The notes under the pieces: model-generated | What the model saw: only the letters and a program-made list of their open reading frames with translations | Told to the model about the DNA's origin: nothing | The model's database searches: none | Program-made: the position numbers and the translations under genes | Origin: Phlebiopsis flavidoalba | Taxonomy: Eukaryota; Basidiomycota; Agaricomycetes; Polyporales; Phanerochaetaceae | Assembly: GCA_035772785.1 (NCBI GenBank) | Contig: JAOCPU010000027.1 | Location: 248,001 to 312,000 of the forward strand | Length of the DNA stretch: 64,000 nucleotides | Direction: 5' to 3' | Shown here: positions 36,115 through 47,030 of the stretch, in pieces | Layout: the number at the start of each line of letters is the position of its first letter | Numbering within the stretch: position 1 is the first letter of the stretch

Positions 36115-36576
36115 ATGGCCAAATCCAAAGAAGTATGTGTGTCCCCTGAGTTGCCTCGATGGTCTGTTGCATAGTGCGAGATGCTGATCGCAGCCACGTG
36201 TCAGAGCCACACAAACCACAACCAGGAACAAGAAGGCCCACCGCAATGGTGGCATCAAGTCTCCTCCAAGAGCACAGGACTCTGTCGTTGGAGGGGTGTG
36301 TAAACGTACATACTCGGCTCAGTGTAAAACTTGGAGATACATTTACTGAACTCTTGATCACTACATAGGTCATGATGCCAAGGTATGCTGCTATATAGAA
36401 TGGCACTCAGGAGAGAGACTACGACACTTAGAATCTGACACAGTTCCCGCCGCAATGCTGTTCGTTTTCGCGCTTGTCGGATCGGGTGAGTTCACAATCC
36501 CTCCTATTTGCTGATAGCACGTGCTGTGTGTGTGTTAATAGCGCAAGGCTCGCAGGAGCAGAAGGAGTCTTCATGA
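36115..36576 (+). CDS. RPL29: 60S ribosomal protein eL29 (RPL29)
   Basis: A very small basic protein of the large cytosolic ribosomal subunit. Exon 1 is ATGGCCAAATCCAAAGAA (MAKSK), then an intron (gtatgtgt ... gtgtcag, about 36133-36210), exon 2 with HTNHNQ, NKKAHRNGIK (about 36220-36258) and a basic stretch, a second intron (gtgtgtaaacg ... ctacatag, about 36297-36369), a short exon around CATGATGCCAAG, a third intron ending ctgacacag (about 36442), FRRNA.RFALVGS (about 36443-36482), an intron (gtgagttc ... gttaatag) and RKAR.EQKESS with TGA at 36574-36576. The MAKSKNHTNHNQNKKAHRNGI-type start is diagnostic of this family. About four introns in so small a gene is normal for basidiomycete ribosomal proteins. 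One-base shifts near 36230, 36258, 36447, 36462 and 36555 are needed. It converges with the TFIIIC gene. Confidence 0.9.
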
Positions 36577-37099
36577 ACTTTGTCCACGCGTATTTCTCTA
36601 CGGTTTTTTCTGAACCGCCCGGAGAAATGATGACGCCACGCAGTCGAGAGGGAGAAAGCGACCGTGTGTCAAAACACCACGGTTCATACCGCTTACAGCA
36701 CGTCCATACTTGCGCCAGCCATGTCATTCCTATGCGCTTAGCCATGATATGCCTACGGCTCAAAATACGTATAAAATGCCAAAAAACGACGTGCAAAATA
36801 CTCATGGCGCGAACGTTTCCGTACAGATCTCCCCAGCAACTTGCCAGACGACTGGTTACCGGACGAGGCTGTTCAAACCGGTCAATGGCTATGACCTGAC
36901 TATTGCGAAGAGCGTTTTGCTCTTTGGTCCAGTGTTTGCCTTCAATCGTTTCGGCCTGAGCAGAACACTGAGGAGAAGGGATACGACATCGAATTACCCA
37001 GTGACTTACGAAAAGCGTCCTCCGGTCTGAGCGCGAAAAAAACCCTTTGCCATGTTATGTTTGGTGGGCCTCAAGGAACGTAACGCCGTATTCATACTA

Positions 37100-39271
37100 C
37101 TAACTATTTCCCCCATTATCTTGACGATTCAGGAGCTCTTCGCACTGAAGATCCTCTCGCGTGTGGCAATGAGCCGAAATCGTTGAGTCGAGAAGAATTT
37201 GTGTCTCAGCACGGCCTTGATTCGTTCAAGTGCCCGTGGCGAGTACCATCCTGTACGTTCCTACGGGCGGGTGGAGGGTTAGACTGAGGATGGTATCTTT
37301 GGGTCGTCCGGTATTAAACCCAACTTTCGCATTACCAATTCTCTCTCAGTTCGTCCTCTTCTTCTACCATCTTCTCCTTAAGCATTGTGTTCGTGTGAAG
37401 GTCACATAGTTGGAAAGCTTAGCCGTGTCTGTCGTTGGAGTCTGCCCCGTCAAAGATATGCGACCTTTGAGAAGCCCAGTCAGCTAATTGATCAAGTCCA
37501 TGACCGGTTGCTCACCTCTTGTCGTTGAAGGCGATCCGCGCGAGCCTGAAAAGCGTCTGCGACGCGCTGTTTCTTGTCGTCGTGCAGTGATAGATGGACG
37601 CTTTATGGCGTGATTTTGTGTTTCTGAAGTACAATCGCTGGTAGCTAACGAGTGAAACAAGATTCAACGTGAGAAATGATCTGAAGAGGGGACGTTTACT
37701 TACAATCGTGCTTCAGGGTCTACTCGGGGGGTCGTATCCCAGTCGCAATTGTGTGTCTCGCCAGGGTCCATCGGTGAATACATAACTGACTAGGGGGAGT
37801 AGATATTTTGAGCTAAGGATAATGTAAGTTCAAATTCTCCTCGCTTTTTCGAGACTCTCACTTAATGATCTCTCTAACTTCATGTGGCTCGAACTGATTG
37901 ACAAGATAGCAGTATCCTAGTCCACACCGGAACCGTTTCTTCAAAATCTCTGTCCCGGTCCATCACGGGTGACCAAGCTGGTAATGGTATACAGACAGCT
38001 TTTAATGCACACCTTACCTCTTCAGAAGTCCGTCGAAGCAAGCTTTTGATCGGCCTCCTTACTTAGTTATTTTTTCGATGAATGGCAGGAGGGTTTGTCA
38101 GGTACCTGGCACGAGGTAAGCAAAGCCACTACCAGCTAGCGTGCAGCCAAAACTTGCTTTCTACTTTCTCCTTTGTCTACGAGACTGACAGTTTGAATGA
38201 CGCGTGGTTGGACACCCATGACCCTTCTGTGACTGGTCATTGTAGAAACGATTTGATCAATTCGTGCCATCTCACAGTGAAGTAAAAGGAATTACACCTG
38301 GTCTTCTTGCATCAACCTCACCAGTTGGGTTTATGACTGAAGTTCGTTGTTTAGCCCCTTTAAAAACTGATGGTGCAATATTTTAATCAACATGATGTAC
38401 TCACACATATAACATTGATAATACCATCGACCGACCTATCATTCGTGTGTGCACAACTTGTTCGGCTGAAAAGTGGGTGGGAGGAGGGGAGACATTCAAG
38501 TTGCTTTTTTCAGAGCCTGGGTTTAATTCCTGAGGGGAGTTTGATGTCGGGGCTCATGAAGCTGTCGGGTTCAATGTCTAACATCCATGGTGGAGGGCTG
38601 CTCTGTAATGTATATTCCTCCTTCTCTTCAGGCAGTTGATAGGATAGAATGTTCTCCACTGTGATAGTGTCAGGTGCGAGACGCGCATGGTGACCCGGAT
38701 ATGCCATACCGTCCATTGCATCCATCGACAGACGAAGCTTCGTTGTAGGAGTGTCCATATCAGGCTGGTACTGGTAATCCGCCATACCTGGAAATAATAT
38801 ATGTTAGCATCGCATCACACATGAAACCGCACACGCACTTCGAAAACGCGCTGTCTTAGGGATTAACCCTATCGCCTTCGCCGTGTATTCACCTGTAGCA
38901 TACTGGGTTCCATCAGTACGTTTCTTACGGGTTCTTTTGACGACTTTGAGCAGAAGGTTGTTCGTTGAGGTGACATCACCAGGGATGGGATGCGAGAACG
39001 GATCGTCGGGCCTCATGTTCATCTCTATGAAAGAGCTTGTCTTGCTTCCAGTCCGCCTGAATGCCGTGTCGACGCGAGCCTGCCCGCCGAGTCGTTGTAA
39101 AGCCGACGGTACCGAAGCAAGCTGCACATATCCAGGGAACTCCACTGAATAGAAATGGGTCGGGGGCAGCGTTAGTAAAGGCGCAGTTGACGGGTCCTCG
39201 GCTGGCGTAGTAGTCTCAGGAAGCAGTGTAGGGTCTATGACAGCTGACGAGCCGGCTGCAGAATTGTCCAT
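37100..39271 (-). CDS. TFC1: TFIIIC tau95-type subunit (Sfc1 / GTF3C5)
   Basis: A DNA-binding subunit of TFIIIC, which recognises tRNA promoter boxes and recruits TFIIIB for Pol III. Exon 1 starts at 39271 (MDNSAAGSSAVIDPTLLPE), with THFYSVEFPGYVQLASVP (about 39160), IEMNMRPDDPFSHPIPGDV (about 39025-38965), NNLLLKVVKRTRKK and a GLIPKTARFRS end before an intron of about 50 bases to 38785. Exon 2 has ADYQYQPDMDTPTTKLRLSM (about 38782-38720) and SYQLPEEKEEYTL. After further introns: SYVFTDGPWRDTQLRLGYDP (about 37785-37735), FYQRLYFRNTNHAIKRPSI (about 37630-37575), FQLCDL with a MLKEKMVEEEDELREN stretch (about 37415-37330), RALERIKAVLRHKFFS (about 37235-37190), ATREDLQCEELLNRQD and a stop at 37100-37102. 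N- and C-terminal blocks both fit the family. Exon 1 is indel-free over about 145 codons; the C-terminal third needs frame changes. Confidence 0.88.
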
Positions 39272-39445
39272 TTTTCGGCTCCAGGTGGTTCACGACAAAG
39301 ACGCGTCCCAGACGCGCCAAAGGAGATTCGATCCGTACCACAAAAGGAAACTCTCCGAAACTATATGTTATTCATGGAAAACATACCTACATGGAGTCGC
39401 AAGCAAATATGAAAGACGAGTGACTTGTTTATATATGCCCAGCTG

Positions 39446-39979
39446 TTATTTCTTGCTAGCATCTTCCGCATTCGCTTTGGTGATAACCTCATAGGCCTCC
39501 TGCAAGAGCATCGTCACAGGATGCAGAAACACGTAGAGAAACACGCCGCACCTTCATTTCCGCTGGACCAAGGCCTGACGATTGTAGGATAGTCCCGACT
39601 TTCTTCAACTGTTCGCGTAGTTTCGAGCTCTTAAGCAATGCTGTCATGGACGGATTGGCCGGGTCGAAACCTGCATGTTCATGAAGTAAAAGCTGCGCTA
39701 CAGACATAGCACAGACATGCCTTCGTCTTGAAATACCTTTAAGGTATCCTGTAGTTCCTGCAAGAGCTCCGGGTTTTCCGAAATTGTTTCCCACATCTTC
39801 GTGCCCTTCAGAGCCTGCCTCGCCGAATCCGACAGTAACGGGTTGTCGACGCCGCGGACATGTGTAGTAGTGAATGCTCTGAGCTTTGTGTATTTTATCG
39901 AGTATGCTGAACGACGAGCCGCCGCAGCGAGCGAGCGAGTAAAGAGCTGGGGTTGGAAAAGCACGCGGATGCGAAACAT
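39446..39979 (-). CDS. Small mitochondrial-type protein, intact, three exons
   Basis: I do not recognise the family. Exon 1 starts at 39979 with MFRIRVLFQPQLFTRSLAAA, an arginine-rich amphipathic start with RSAYSIKY and LRAFTTTHVRG following, which looks like a mitochondrial targeting sequence. It continues LSDSARQALKGTKMWETISE and LLQELQDTLK. An intron (GTATTTC ... CATGCAG, about 39669-39738) leads to GFDPANPSMTALLKSSKLRE and LKKVGTILQSSGLGPAEMK; a second intron (GTGCGGC ... TTGCAG, about 39500-39551) leads to EAYEVITKANAEDASKK and TAA at 39446-39448. The whole product is about 135 residues, mostly helical by composition. It is one of the few genes here needing no indel correction, with clean GT-AG introns, so it is very likely real. 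It lies head-to-tail with the TFIIIC gene, 174 bases upstream of its start. Confidence 0.75.
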
Positions 39980-40347
39980 AGTATGTAACTGTGTGATGCC
40001 GTGGGAATAATGTTCATCTCGGAGCCGTCACGTTTGCTCCGTAGGGCCACTCCAGGGGCGGCGGCCACTGCGATCGCATGCAAGTGAATCGCGTCAATGG
40101 CTAAGAGACCTCACTACCGCCCTGGAGTAAACTGAATGCCCCATACATTATTCTTGGCCGCTTCATACATCTTATCAATACTTAGATTGCGGGAACACTC
40201 GTCAATGAAACCTAAACATACTACACGTCATACCAATCGATACTAGCGAATACAACCAGTATATATATCACTGCGTGCTTGGGTGGGGTACAGTTGGTCA
40301 CAGCTGGACTTGATCACAAGTCGTTCGATTCGGAAGTATACGAGAAG

Positions 40348-41277
40348 TCACGACATGAAACCAGGCATCATCCTAGCCATCGCAGCCGCATTGTCAGCTT
40401 CGTACTTGTCCCAGTCGTCGGTTCCCACCCAAGCGACGCCTAATTCCTTCTGTATTTTACGCACACGACACTGGTTCGTGAAGATCAGGTTCATCAGTCA
40501 TTGAAAAGAGTTGGACTCGCTCACCATCAGAGCAACGGGACAAATACCTCGTGAATGCAAGCTGTGATGTAGCTCCACGAGTTGCACATTCAGCGTTGTG
40601 CTTGCTCTGCATTCTTCGAATGAAGGGATACTCCTGTCGTCTTTAATACCTGTGGTGTTTATGAACGCAGTCCGTGAGCCATGTGTCACGAGAAAACCTA
40701 GTGAAGGTGAAACGATGTGGTTATTCCCCAGCTTACCTTTCTTGATGAGGAACTCCCCCACAACACGTAGATGGTTAATGACTTTCGGGTTGTCGATTAC
40801 GACGGCATAGCAGCCTTCTCCCTTTTCTCCAGCAACCTCGTTAGAAGATATTGAAGTGCCCTGATTGACTTTGCTAGAACCAATACCAATGCTGCTGGAC
40901 GTGGGATAGTCGCCTCACTGGTGCCTTCCTCTGTGGACCTGTGTGTAGCCCTCTGATTTTCGTTTGGGGCACATGGTAATGGGACTGTTGCAGTTGACCG
41001 TTCGATTCCAGAGTTGGCTCGCGCTGTCTGCCAGCAGACCACGTTTCATCTCACTCGGTCTCACCTCACTATGCTTCCTATGGTAGATTCCGTTTTCATG
41101 TACATATCTTGGAAGCACTAAATTCCACTGACCATGACGTCCAACGAAAAAAATAAGAAAAGAGTGAGTGGATGCCGACACTAGCCGCAAGGCGTTTGAG
41201 GTGCTCACTTTGAATAGTCTCTGACTCAATGGTAACAGTAGGGCGGTGGTTATCTGGATTTTACTAGGATCGAACAT
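40348..41277 (-). CDS. Unrecognised protein gene with intact last exon
   Basis: The candidate start at 41277 gives MFDPSKIQITTALLLPLSQR, followed by a probable intron. Further pieces are WNLVLPRYVHENGIYHRKH (about 41125), VLAKSIRALQYLLTRLLEK with REKAAMPS or, in another frame, EGCYAVVIDNPKVINHLRVV and GEFLIKKG (about 40830-40730). Next come an intron ending cactag, SRDTWLTDCVHKHHR (about 40695), and after an intron (gtgagcgag ... gaaccag) the clean last exon CRVRKIQKELGVAWVGTDDW, EADNAAAMARMMPGFMS and TGA at 40348-40350. The VVGEFLIKKG ... FSRDTWLTDCV pattern is faintly BRCT-like, but I would not name it on that. The choice of frame in the middle is unclear. Confidence 0.5.
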
Positions 41278-43012
41278 TCTGATATAGCGTGATTTTTGAT
41301 AGGGAAAAAGAATTAAGCACCAAACCGAAGAGCTCGTCTTTGACTTCTGGTCAGCGTTCATTCGGGCACCCTTGCGGTGGCCAAGAAATCTTGCAATAGA
41401 AAGTCGTGGAATGTTCTCGGTTCTCTGGCGGGTCCGATATAACCATTAAAAGTGTGGCTATCCAAGGCAACCTTGGAAGCCTTGTGCCCAATAACGTGAC
41501 TTCTTCTAATCTCTCCCCCGTTGCGCTGTTACGGAAGTACCGGCCAGAGCCAGTTGTGCCTTGCGTACCTCTCGTAGCTGTGGCAAGAAGGGTTTATCGG
41601 TCACAAAGGTTTTGATGGCTCGCTGTTTACATTGAGTTCGTCATACCACAGAAAGCATAGAATAAGCCGCACCATCATGCATAAAACCGAGGTATCGATA
41701 ACCTCTAAACGTGCCAACATTTTCGTCCACCTCGTAGGACGCTGCTGCTGCAGACCATAGAGTTCGGCCATGAGACGTCTGGGGCTATTAAATTCATGGG
41801 ATCTATCCCTGTTTCCCAGAGTACTGGTAGGTATACATCATACAACTTAGTATAGAAGAATACGCTCACCCATTGTCAGTGATGATAACGAGTCGTGACC
41901 TGTGTCGATTAATGTAAATCTTTCACATGTTGATGAGATTCGCAATGATTTTATTGTTGTAGGGGATCCACATCACAGTTAACTATCCCGACACCGCCAA
42001 TTGAAGCTCTGAATGGATAGGGGCCCATATGAACGAGTTCCAAATGATTCTGGACCAAGCAAGAGCTCGGGCGCTCTCGAGCCGCCCTCTGATCGTGACT
42101 TATCTGGTACTCCAAGGCTTTGCGAGTTTGAGCGGGGGTTTTCTTATGATTCACGGCGGTGGAACCCGCTCCTGTATTTCGCAAGTGACATGGGAGCTAC
42201 CGAATGGTCTCCTTTGACGTAAAAAGGTGACTCAAGCATGAGAGACGAATTCTATTCAGGCGAATTGTGAAGAATGGCTTTGTTGTAGTGAGCGGGCAGC
42301 ATGCATCGTGAGTTGGCAGGAGTCAAGCACCGTGGGAAAGTGCTGGTTGCGCGCGCGACGCGTGTTGATTACGACGCGTCCTGCAAGGCTGCAAAGTCTG
42401 CGAGATGCTGGCTACTAGCAGCATACGCGTGAGACCCCCGCTAACATAACTGCCATGAGAATGATGATTACTACTCTATTGATCAGTCAAATCCTCGCGG
42501 AAAACCAGAAAATTCAATGCACTAATATTATTAGTTAGATTGTATTGAGGGAGGGAACAAGGTAATATTCCGCGACAGTAAGGGGCGCACCGTAACAGGT
42601 CGAGATACGTAGGTGTGCCTGAACGCGATTCATCAAAGCCCTCAGCAAGATGCAGAATGCCCATGTGATGGTATATATCCTCATATATTCGCCCTAGAGT
42701 CCTCACTCTCTCTTTGTACAAATTATTATTGCAGTTCTTTGCTCAATCGCTTGTGTAGTGACTATGCGTGACTTCAGCATCCCCACCACCGTTCCAAGCG
42801 AGGGTATCGATAACGCGTTGAAGTGGCAGAAGGCGCGTAGCGTAAAGTTGTTCCCAACTGAACAACCTTGTTGGTCATGAGGGAGGCTTATCGGTTACAG
42901 TACGGGTTTAGCGCCTCCGCCGATTGATGGTCATGAAGCTGTATGTACAAACATGTTGTCCTGAAACGAACGCACGTTCGCTGTTCATATTAACTCTTCT
43001 GCTCCAGCCTCG
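41278..43012. other. Unassigned intergenic stretch
   Basis: Only short frames. A minus-strand piece near 41790-41640 reads MAELYGLQQQRPTRWTKMLA and a plus-strand piece at 42029-42217 is open for 62 codons; neither can be tied to a family or to splice partners. Confidence 0.35.
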
Positions 43013-43399
43013 ATGACGTTCCAGTCCGAAACAGAAATTTCCAACATCCTCGTCAAAGTTGGTTCAGAGTCCCTTGTCTTACATACAGTAGCCCTCCTCT
43101 AATCATACGAGCTTTTAGACGGTTCAAAGCCCGTCTGCCCTGAGGTCATTGACCAAGCACAACACTTCGCCTCGATAAACGGCCTGTCGGGTGGTGGTGC
43201 GGGTGCGAGTGACGGCACACTTGCTTTCCGCGAGGGGTTGACGGATGGGGCACTGAACGCGAAACGGTATGTAACCTCAATGGATTTCGTCGAGTCTACT
43301 GCTACTGTGACACATAGCGGCCCAGTGTTCTCCCTTGCACAAGAGAGTGCTCGTAGGACGAAACGGTGGTACGAATCAAGCGAGCGAGGTCACAAGTAA
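43013..43399 (+). CDS. Unrecognised small protein gene, two or more exons
   Basis: The candidate start at 43013 reads MTFQSETEISNILVKVGSES; a stop at about 43100 means an intron or an indel there. The frame then gives SKPVCPEVIDQAQHFASING, the Gly-rich LSGGGAGASDGTLAFREG and LTDGALNAKR (about 43185-43268). A textbook intron (GTATGTAACC ... ACACATAG, 43269-43319) joins in phase to GPVFSLAQESARRTKRWYES with SERGHK and TAA at 43397-43399. The last two exons are clean and the splice phase fits exactly, which supports a real gene. I do not recognise it. Its 3' end faces the 3' end of PKR1, 86 bases away. Confidence 0.5.
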
Positions 43400-43485
43400 C
43401 AGGGATTACTGTTTGGCTAGATTTCTTGCCCGTGTAGAACGCGGGGATGCGTGAGACAAGGCATTGACGGAGTGTCCTCTTTCAT

Positions 43486-43845
43486 TTATTCCGACTTCTG
43501 CTTCTGGGTCCCTGCTGTTTTTTCTTCGCCATGTGGTATGGTATTGCGCAGCTCAGTGACGAACCTACAATGCATGAGCAGCTCGAAGTGGCTATTTAGA
43601 GTGCAACACCCGCACCATTTTACACTTGCCCATGTAGACAGCCTTCAATGAGAATCAACACAACTATATGTAATGTTTCCTCTTGTCAAGAATAAGAGTC
43701 CGAGAAATACGCAGAACAGTAGAGCAAAGGCACTGTCTAGTATGAGGAGGAAGGTGGGATGCAACGAGGAGCCAGGCGTAAGAATATTGGCAAAGAAATC
43801 CTGAGGGCTGCTGGAAGAGGTATCGAGGTTCTCGTGAGAGACCAT
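43486..43845 (-). CDS. PKR1: PKR1-type V-ATPase assembly protein
   Basis: Pkr1 is a small ER membrane protein needed for assembling the vacuolar H+-ATPase Vo sector. From 43845: MVSHENLDTSSSSPQDFFAN, then ILTPGSSLHPTFLLILDSAF (about 43785-43727), the first membrane segment FALLFCVFLGLLFLTRGNI (about 43732-43676), a second hydrophobic stretch IVVLILIEGCL reached through a one-base shift near 43670, WASVKW after a second shift near 43633, an intron (gtgcgggtg ... attgtag, about 43562-43612) and FVTELRNTIPHGEEKTAG ending in TAA at 43486-43488. The F..IL.PGSSLHPTF start, two membrane spans and WASVKWFV end fit the family. An in-frame upstream ATG at 43899 would add 18 residues; I prefer 43845 because it leaves a normal-length N-terminus. 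Confidence 0.8.
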
Positions 43846-44739
43846 CGTTTCGGGGTGAAGTGCACTGGTGGTGACGGTAAAGCCTGTTATAAAATCCACA
43901 GATTGTAACGCGGCAGCGATGGAGTAAACGCGAACGTATACGCCGCACGTGGCATATAATTAGCGTGGGATCAACCTTCCTACAGTGTGGTGGCAGCTAA
44001 TTGCACGAACTTGGCTCAATTGTCCTGAATCGACCTGAATACTTACTGTACCTACTGTACCCAACGTCGAGCGCTGACGTGGCAATCGATTATTATAAGG
44101 CGTCCGTCAAGGACCATGTCGAAAATAACGTCGGCACTCTCGCTATCTTCCTCGCACTCCAAGATGGAAATGCGGGAGCACATAATAATCGAATGTGACG
44201 TGTTACTCGACGAGCCGTAGGTATCCGAGCTCAGCACTAACATTGCGGTGTCTGACGTTACGTGTCGTAAGTATGAACACGAGGAGTAACACGAGGAGTA
44301 CCATACGCATTATCATTCGATTGAACACCATGGATAACGAATAAGGATATATATGCGAGTAGCGGATATTACAATGCTTCAAGTTTTGACAGCTATAGAA
44401 ACGTTCCGTCGGTACAATGCGGTTCAATTGAATCATGTAGCAGGGGTAAGGGACCTAGAATATCAGTTCCACGCGAACAATCATGTATGTGCGCCGGTCT
44501 CGAATGCAGAAAGGAGTACAAGATTGACGTGGAATACAACAAACGAAAGCGTGAGATCAAACGACCGTGTTTTTTTTGTAGGGAGAAGAGGGGGACAAGA
44601 TCGTTAAGAGCAAAGCCAAACTCGTAGGATCGAAAATCGTGAGCACAGGCAGGCAGAATTAAATCAATTCTCATGGGGCTCCCAGGGTTCTCCGGAATTT
44701 CCTGTGTTCCGCCGACCAAGCCCCCCTTGCGCCAGTGGA
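43846..44739. other. Interval between PKR1 and the kinase
   Basis: Probably the PKR1 promoter and the kinase 3' region. A plus frame at 44001-44198 and minus frames at 44436-44203 are open but show no domain. Confidence 0.35.
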
Positions 44740-47030
44740 GGCTACCACCGAAGCAAGCGGTGGGATGTGGGTGCTTATGTCGTGCGGGCGACCTGCCGCC
44801 CACTTTATATGTACTTCATGCCCAGTGAGCGTACATCCGCCCTGAATGTCTAGCTCGAAGGGGACAGATGCCCTTTCCTCCTCGTCGCCCGCGAGTCTCT
44901 CTGCCCTGCACTGCAGTCGTAGATGGCCGTGGTGCTGCTTAGCGTTGAGCAGTAACAACCACCCTCGTACGCGCGTTAGCAGCCAATCTTGGCCCTGCAC
45001 CTTGCGGCAAACTGCGGTGCGTATGGTGGTGTTCGGCTTACGGCGGTCGGCGGGATCTTCCCCATGTCGCTGCCGGGCCTCTGCACTACGTCGCTACGTC
45101 CTGCTCCATGATGAGTCTCATCTTCCTCGTTGAGACCACCAGGAAACCTGCGTTGCGCCACCCCCTGTAGTGGCGGCAGTCCTCCTGGCCGCCTTCCTCC
45201 TCCATTCGATGTACTGCGTAAGTGATGTCGAAGGCTCATAAGATTAGGCGAGACCAGGAGAGCGTGCCTCCCGGCCACCACCGCGTACTGCCGCAAGCAG
45301 TGGGGAGTCGAGGGGTACGTTGTGCAGGGCAGGGTCCGGGAGTTGGGTGGTGTAGGTGGCGCCGGGTGCCAGCTTTGGCAACATGGGTGGTTGAGGAATC
45401 TCATCGATTGTATTAGCCGTTGTGCCGGGGTCAACGCAAAGTAGATGGTGTGATCAGATCTTTCGAGACGGTTGGATGTGTCATGTCAAGGTCGCTTCAG
45501 ACGATGGTGTCTGTAAATAAATACTCACCTGATGCGCTAATTGAGTCCACCACGGGCTGAGAAACGTGTGTAAGTGACCTCGGGCGACTGTCTTTCTCAG
45601 GAGGGACGTTGATACTCTCGTCCGTAGAATGGAGGGAAGCCGCAGAGTAGCAGTATACAGAACACAGCCCAACGCCCAACATGTCGACGCTCTTATGCTA
45701 TATCGCTCGTCCTTTCACGATTTTTTCTGGGCGGTATAGCCGACGGTTCCGCAAGGTGTCATGGTCTGTTCGTCCCACACGACCTTGGATTTGAGACCGA
45801 AATCCGCGATCTTGACGCGACCGATGCCCCTCCCCAAACACCGGGAATGAATTGCCCCTTCGTCTTCCTTTTTTTCCTCTTCAAATTGCCGCGGGGGAGG
45901 GTTCTTAGAGGGGGACGATGGGTATCCGATCGAAGAGAAGATTCTCTGGTTCTTGATATCGCGGTGGACGACTCCTCGCTCCTCATGAAGGTGTCGGATT
46001 TCCCTGCGCCACTTGAAGAATGACGTGCCTGGATAGGTTCTCGCTGAAGTAGGTAAGCTTAACGATCTGGTAGGTTGAAGACGTTCGCCTCCCTCCATCA
46101 ACTGCGTGGAGTATGGTTGGTCAGCGAAATAGCGCGTGTGAGGCATATGTGCGGCGGAGTTACATTACAGTACCAGGAAATAGTGCTCCGCCGACTCAAA
46201 GAACAAGAGGAGCTTCACTATCGAGGGCATGATTCTATGCCGCGCATATCTGGACCTCTGCAGAGACCACTGTTTGATTACCCACGGAAAGTCCGGATCT
46301 GACATCGCACGAACCTTTCAAGATATTCGCGCGCTAACAAAGGGGGCAACGAGCCGTATCAGCGCACAGTCAGGGGAGCTTTACGAGAAAAGGCACCGCT
46401 GTCACGCGCGGCTTCTTTTTGAACTCCTTATTGAGTATGTTTATCCCCCGCCTGCCGCGCGCGAAGAAGGAAGATAATGGAAATAAAGAACGTAGAAGCC
46501 GGGGCAGACTGAGATATTACCAACCGGCTGTGATGCATCTCAATTCGTTATAATTTCGCGGACGACCTTAAAACTGAAAGAAGCATATGTTGAGTAAAAG
46601 ATCAGAATACGCGCATTTGGATACTCAATAACACACCTGCAACTTTCTGGCCCCCGAGCGGAGGTAACAGACACGCTTTTGTAGCACACATTGGAGAAGG
46701 CGCCACTGGAAATGCATAGTAGCGCTTTGATGCAGCACACCAAGTGATGTCGCCAACGTACTCTCCCATCTTCTCGAGCAGTTTGTAGTTCTCACAAGAC
46801 CCTTGCAACAGAGGGCATCTTGGACTTTGCCTCACGTTCTCACTTGGACGATAATGCATCGACCTCGTACCTGTAACTTAGGCGTGGCTGTCTTCTGTGT
46901 TTGCTGTGGGTTGCTCTTCGCGGCGATCTTCCGTCGTGGCTGGTTCCCTCGCATGTCGCTGTGCTTGTGGCTGCTAGCCTGAGAACCCGTCTAGACGGTT
47001 GGCTGGGACGGCTGCTGCTGAGGGGAGCAC
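44740..47030 (-). CDS. Rck2/Srk1-type MAPK-activated protein kinase, frame-disrupted
   Basis: A Ser/Thr kinase of the CaMK group, in yeasts a target of the stress MAP kinase (Hog1/Sty1). Reading from the N-terminus: SSHKHSDMRGNQPRRKIAAK (about 46975-46915), KLLEKMGE (about 46780) and GAFSNV (about 46700) of the ATP loop, FKVVRE (about 46555), PSIVKLLLFFESAEHYFLVL (about 46232-46175), LMEGGE (about 46095), IRHLHEERGVVHRDIK (about 45995-45945), an acidic insert PPPRQFEEEKKEDEG (about 45900-45855), GRVKIADFGL (about 45825), WDEQTMTPCGTVGYTA (about 45775-45725), GCVLYT (about 45665), DESINV (about 45625), FLSPWW with DSISAS (about 45560-45540), a LIQSMRFLNHPW-like end of the catalytic domain (about 45400) and a C-terminal FELDIQG (about 44860). 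The insert before DFG is typical of Rck2/Srk1 proteins. At least eight frame changes occur; some are introns. Confidence 0.85.

Noticed and set aside
40983..41000. CCGTTCGATTCC as a tRNA B box
   Set aside because: No acceptor stem or A box at the right distance on the matching strand.
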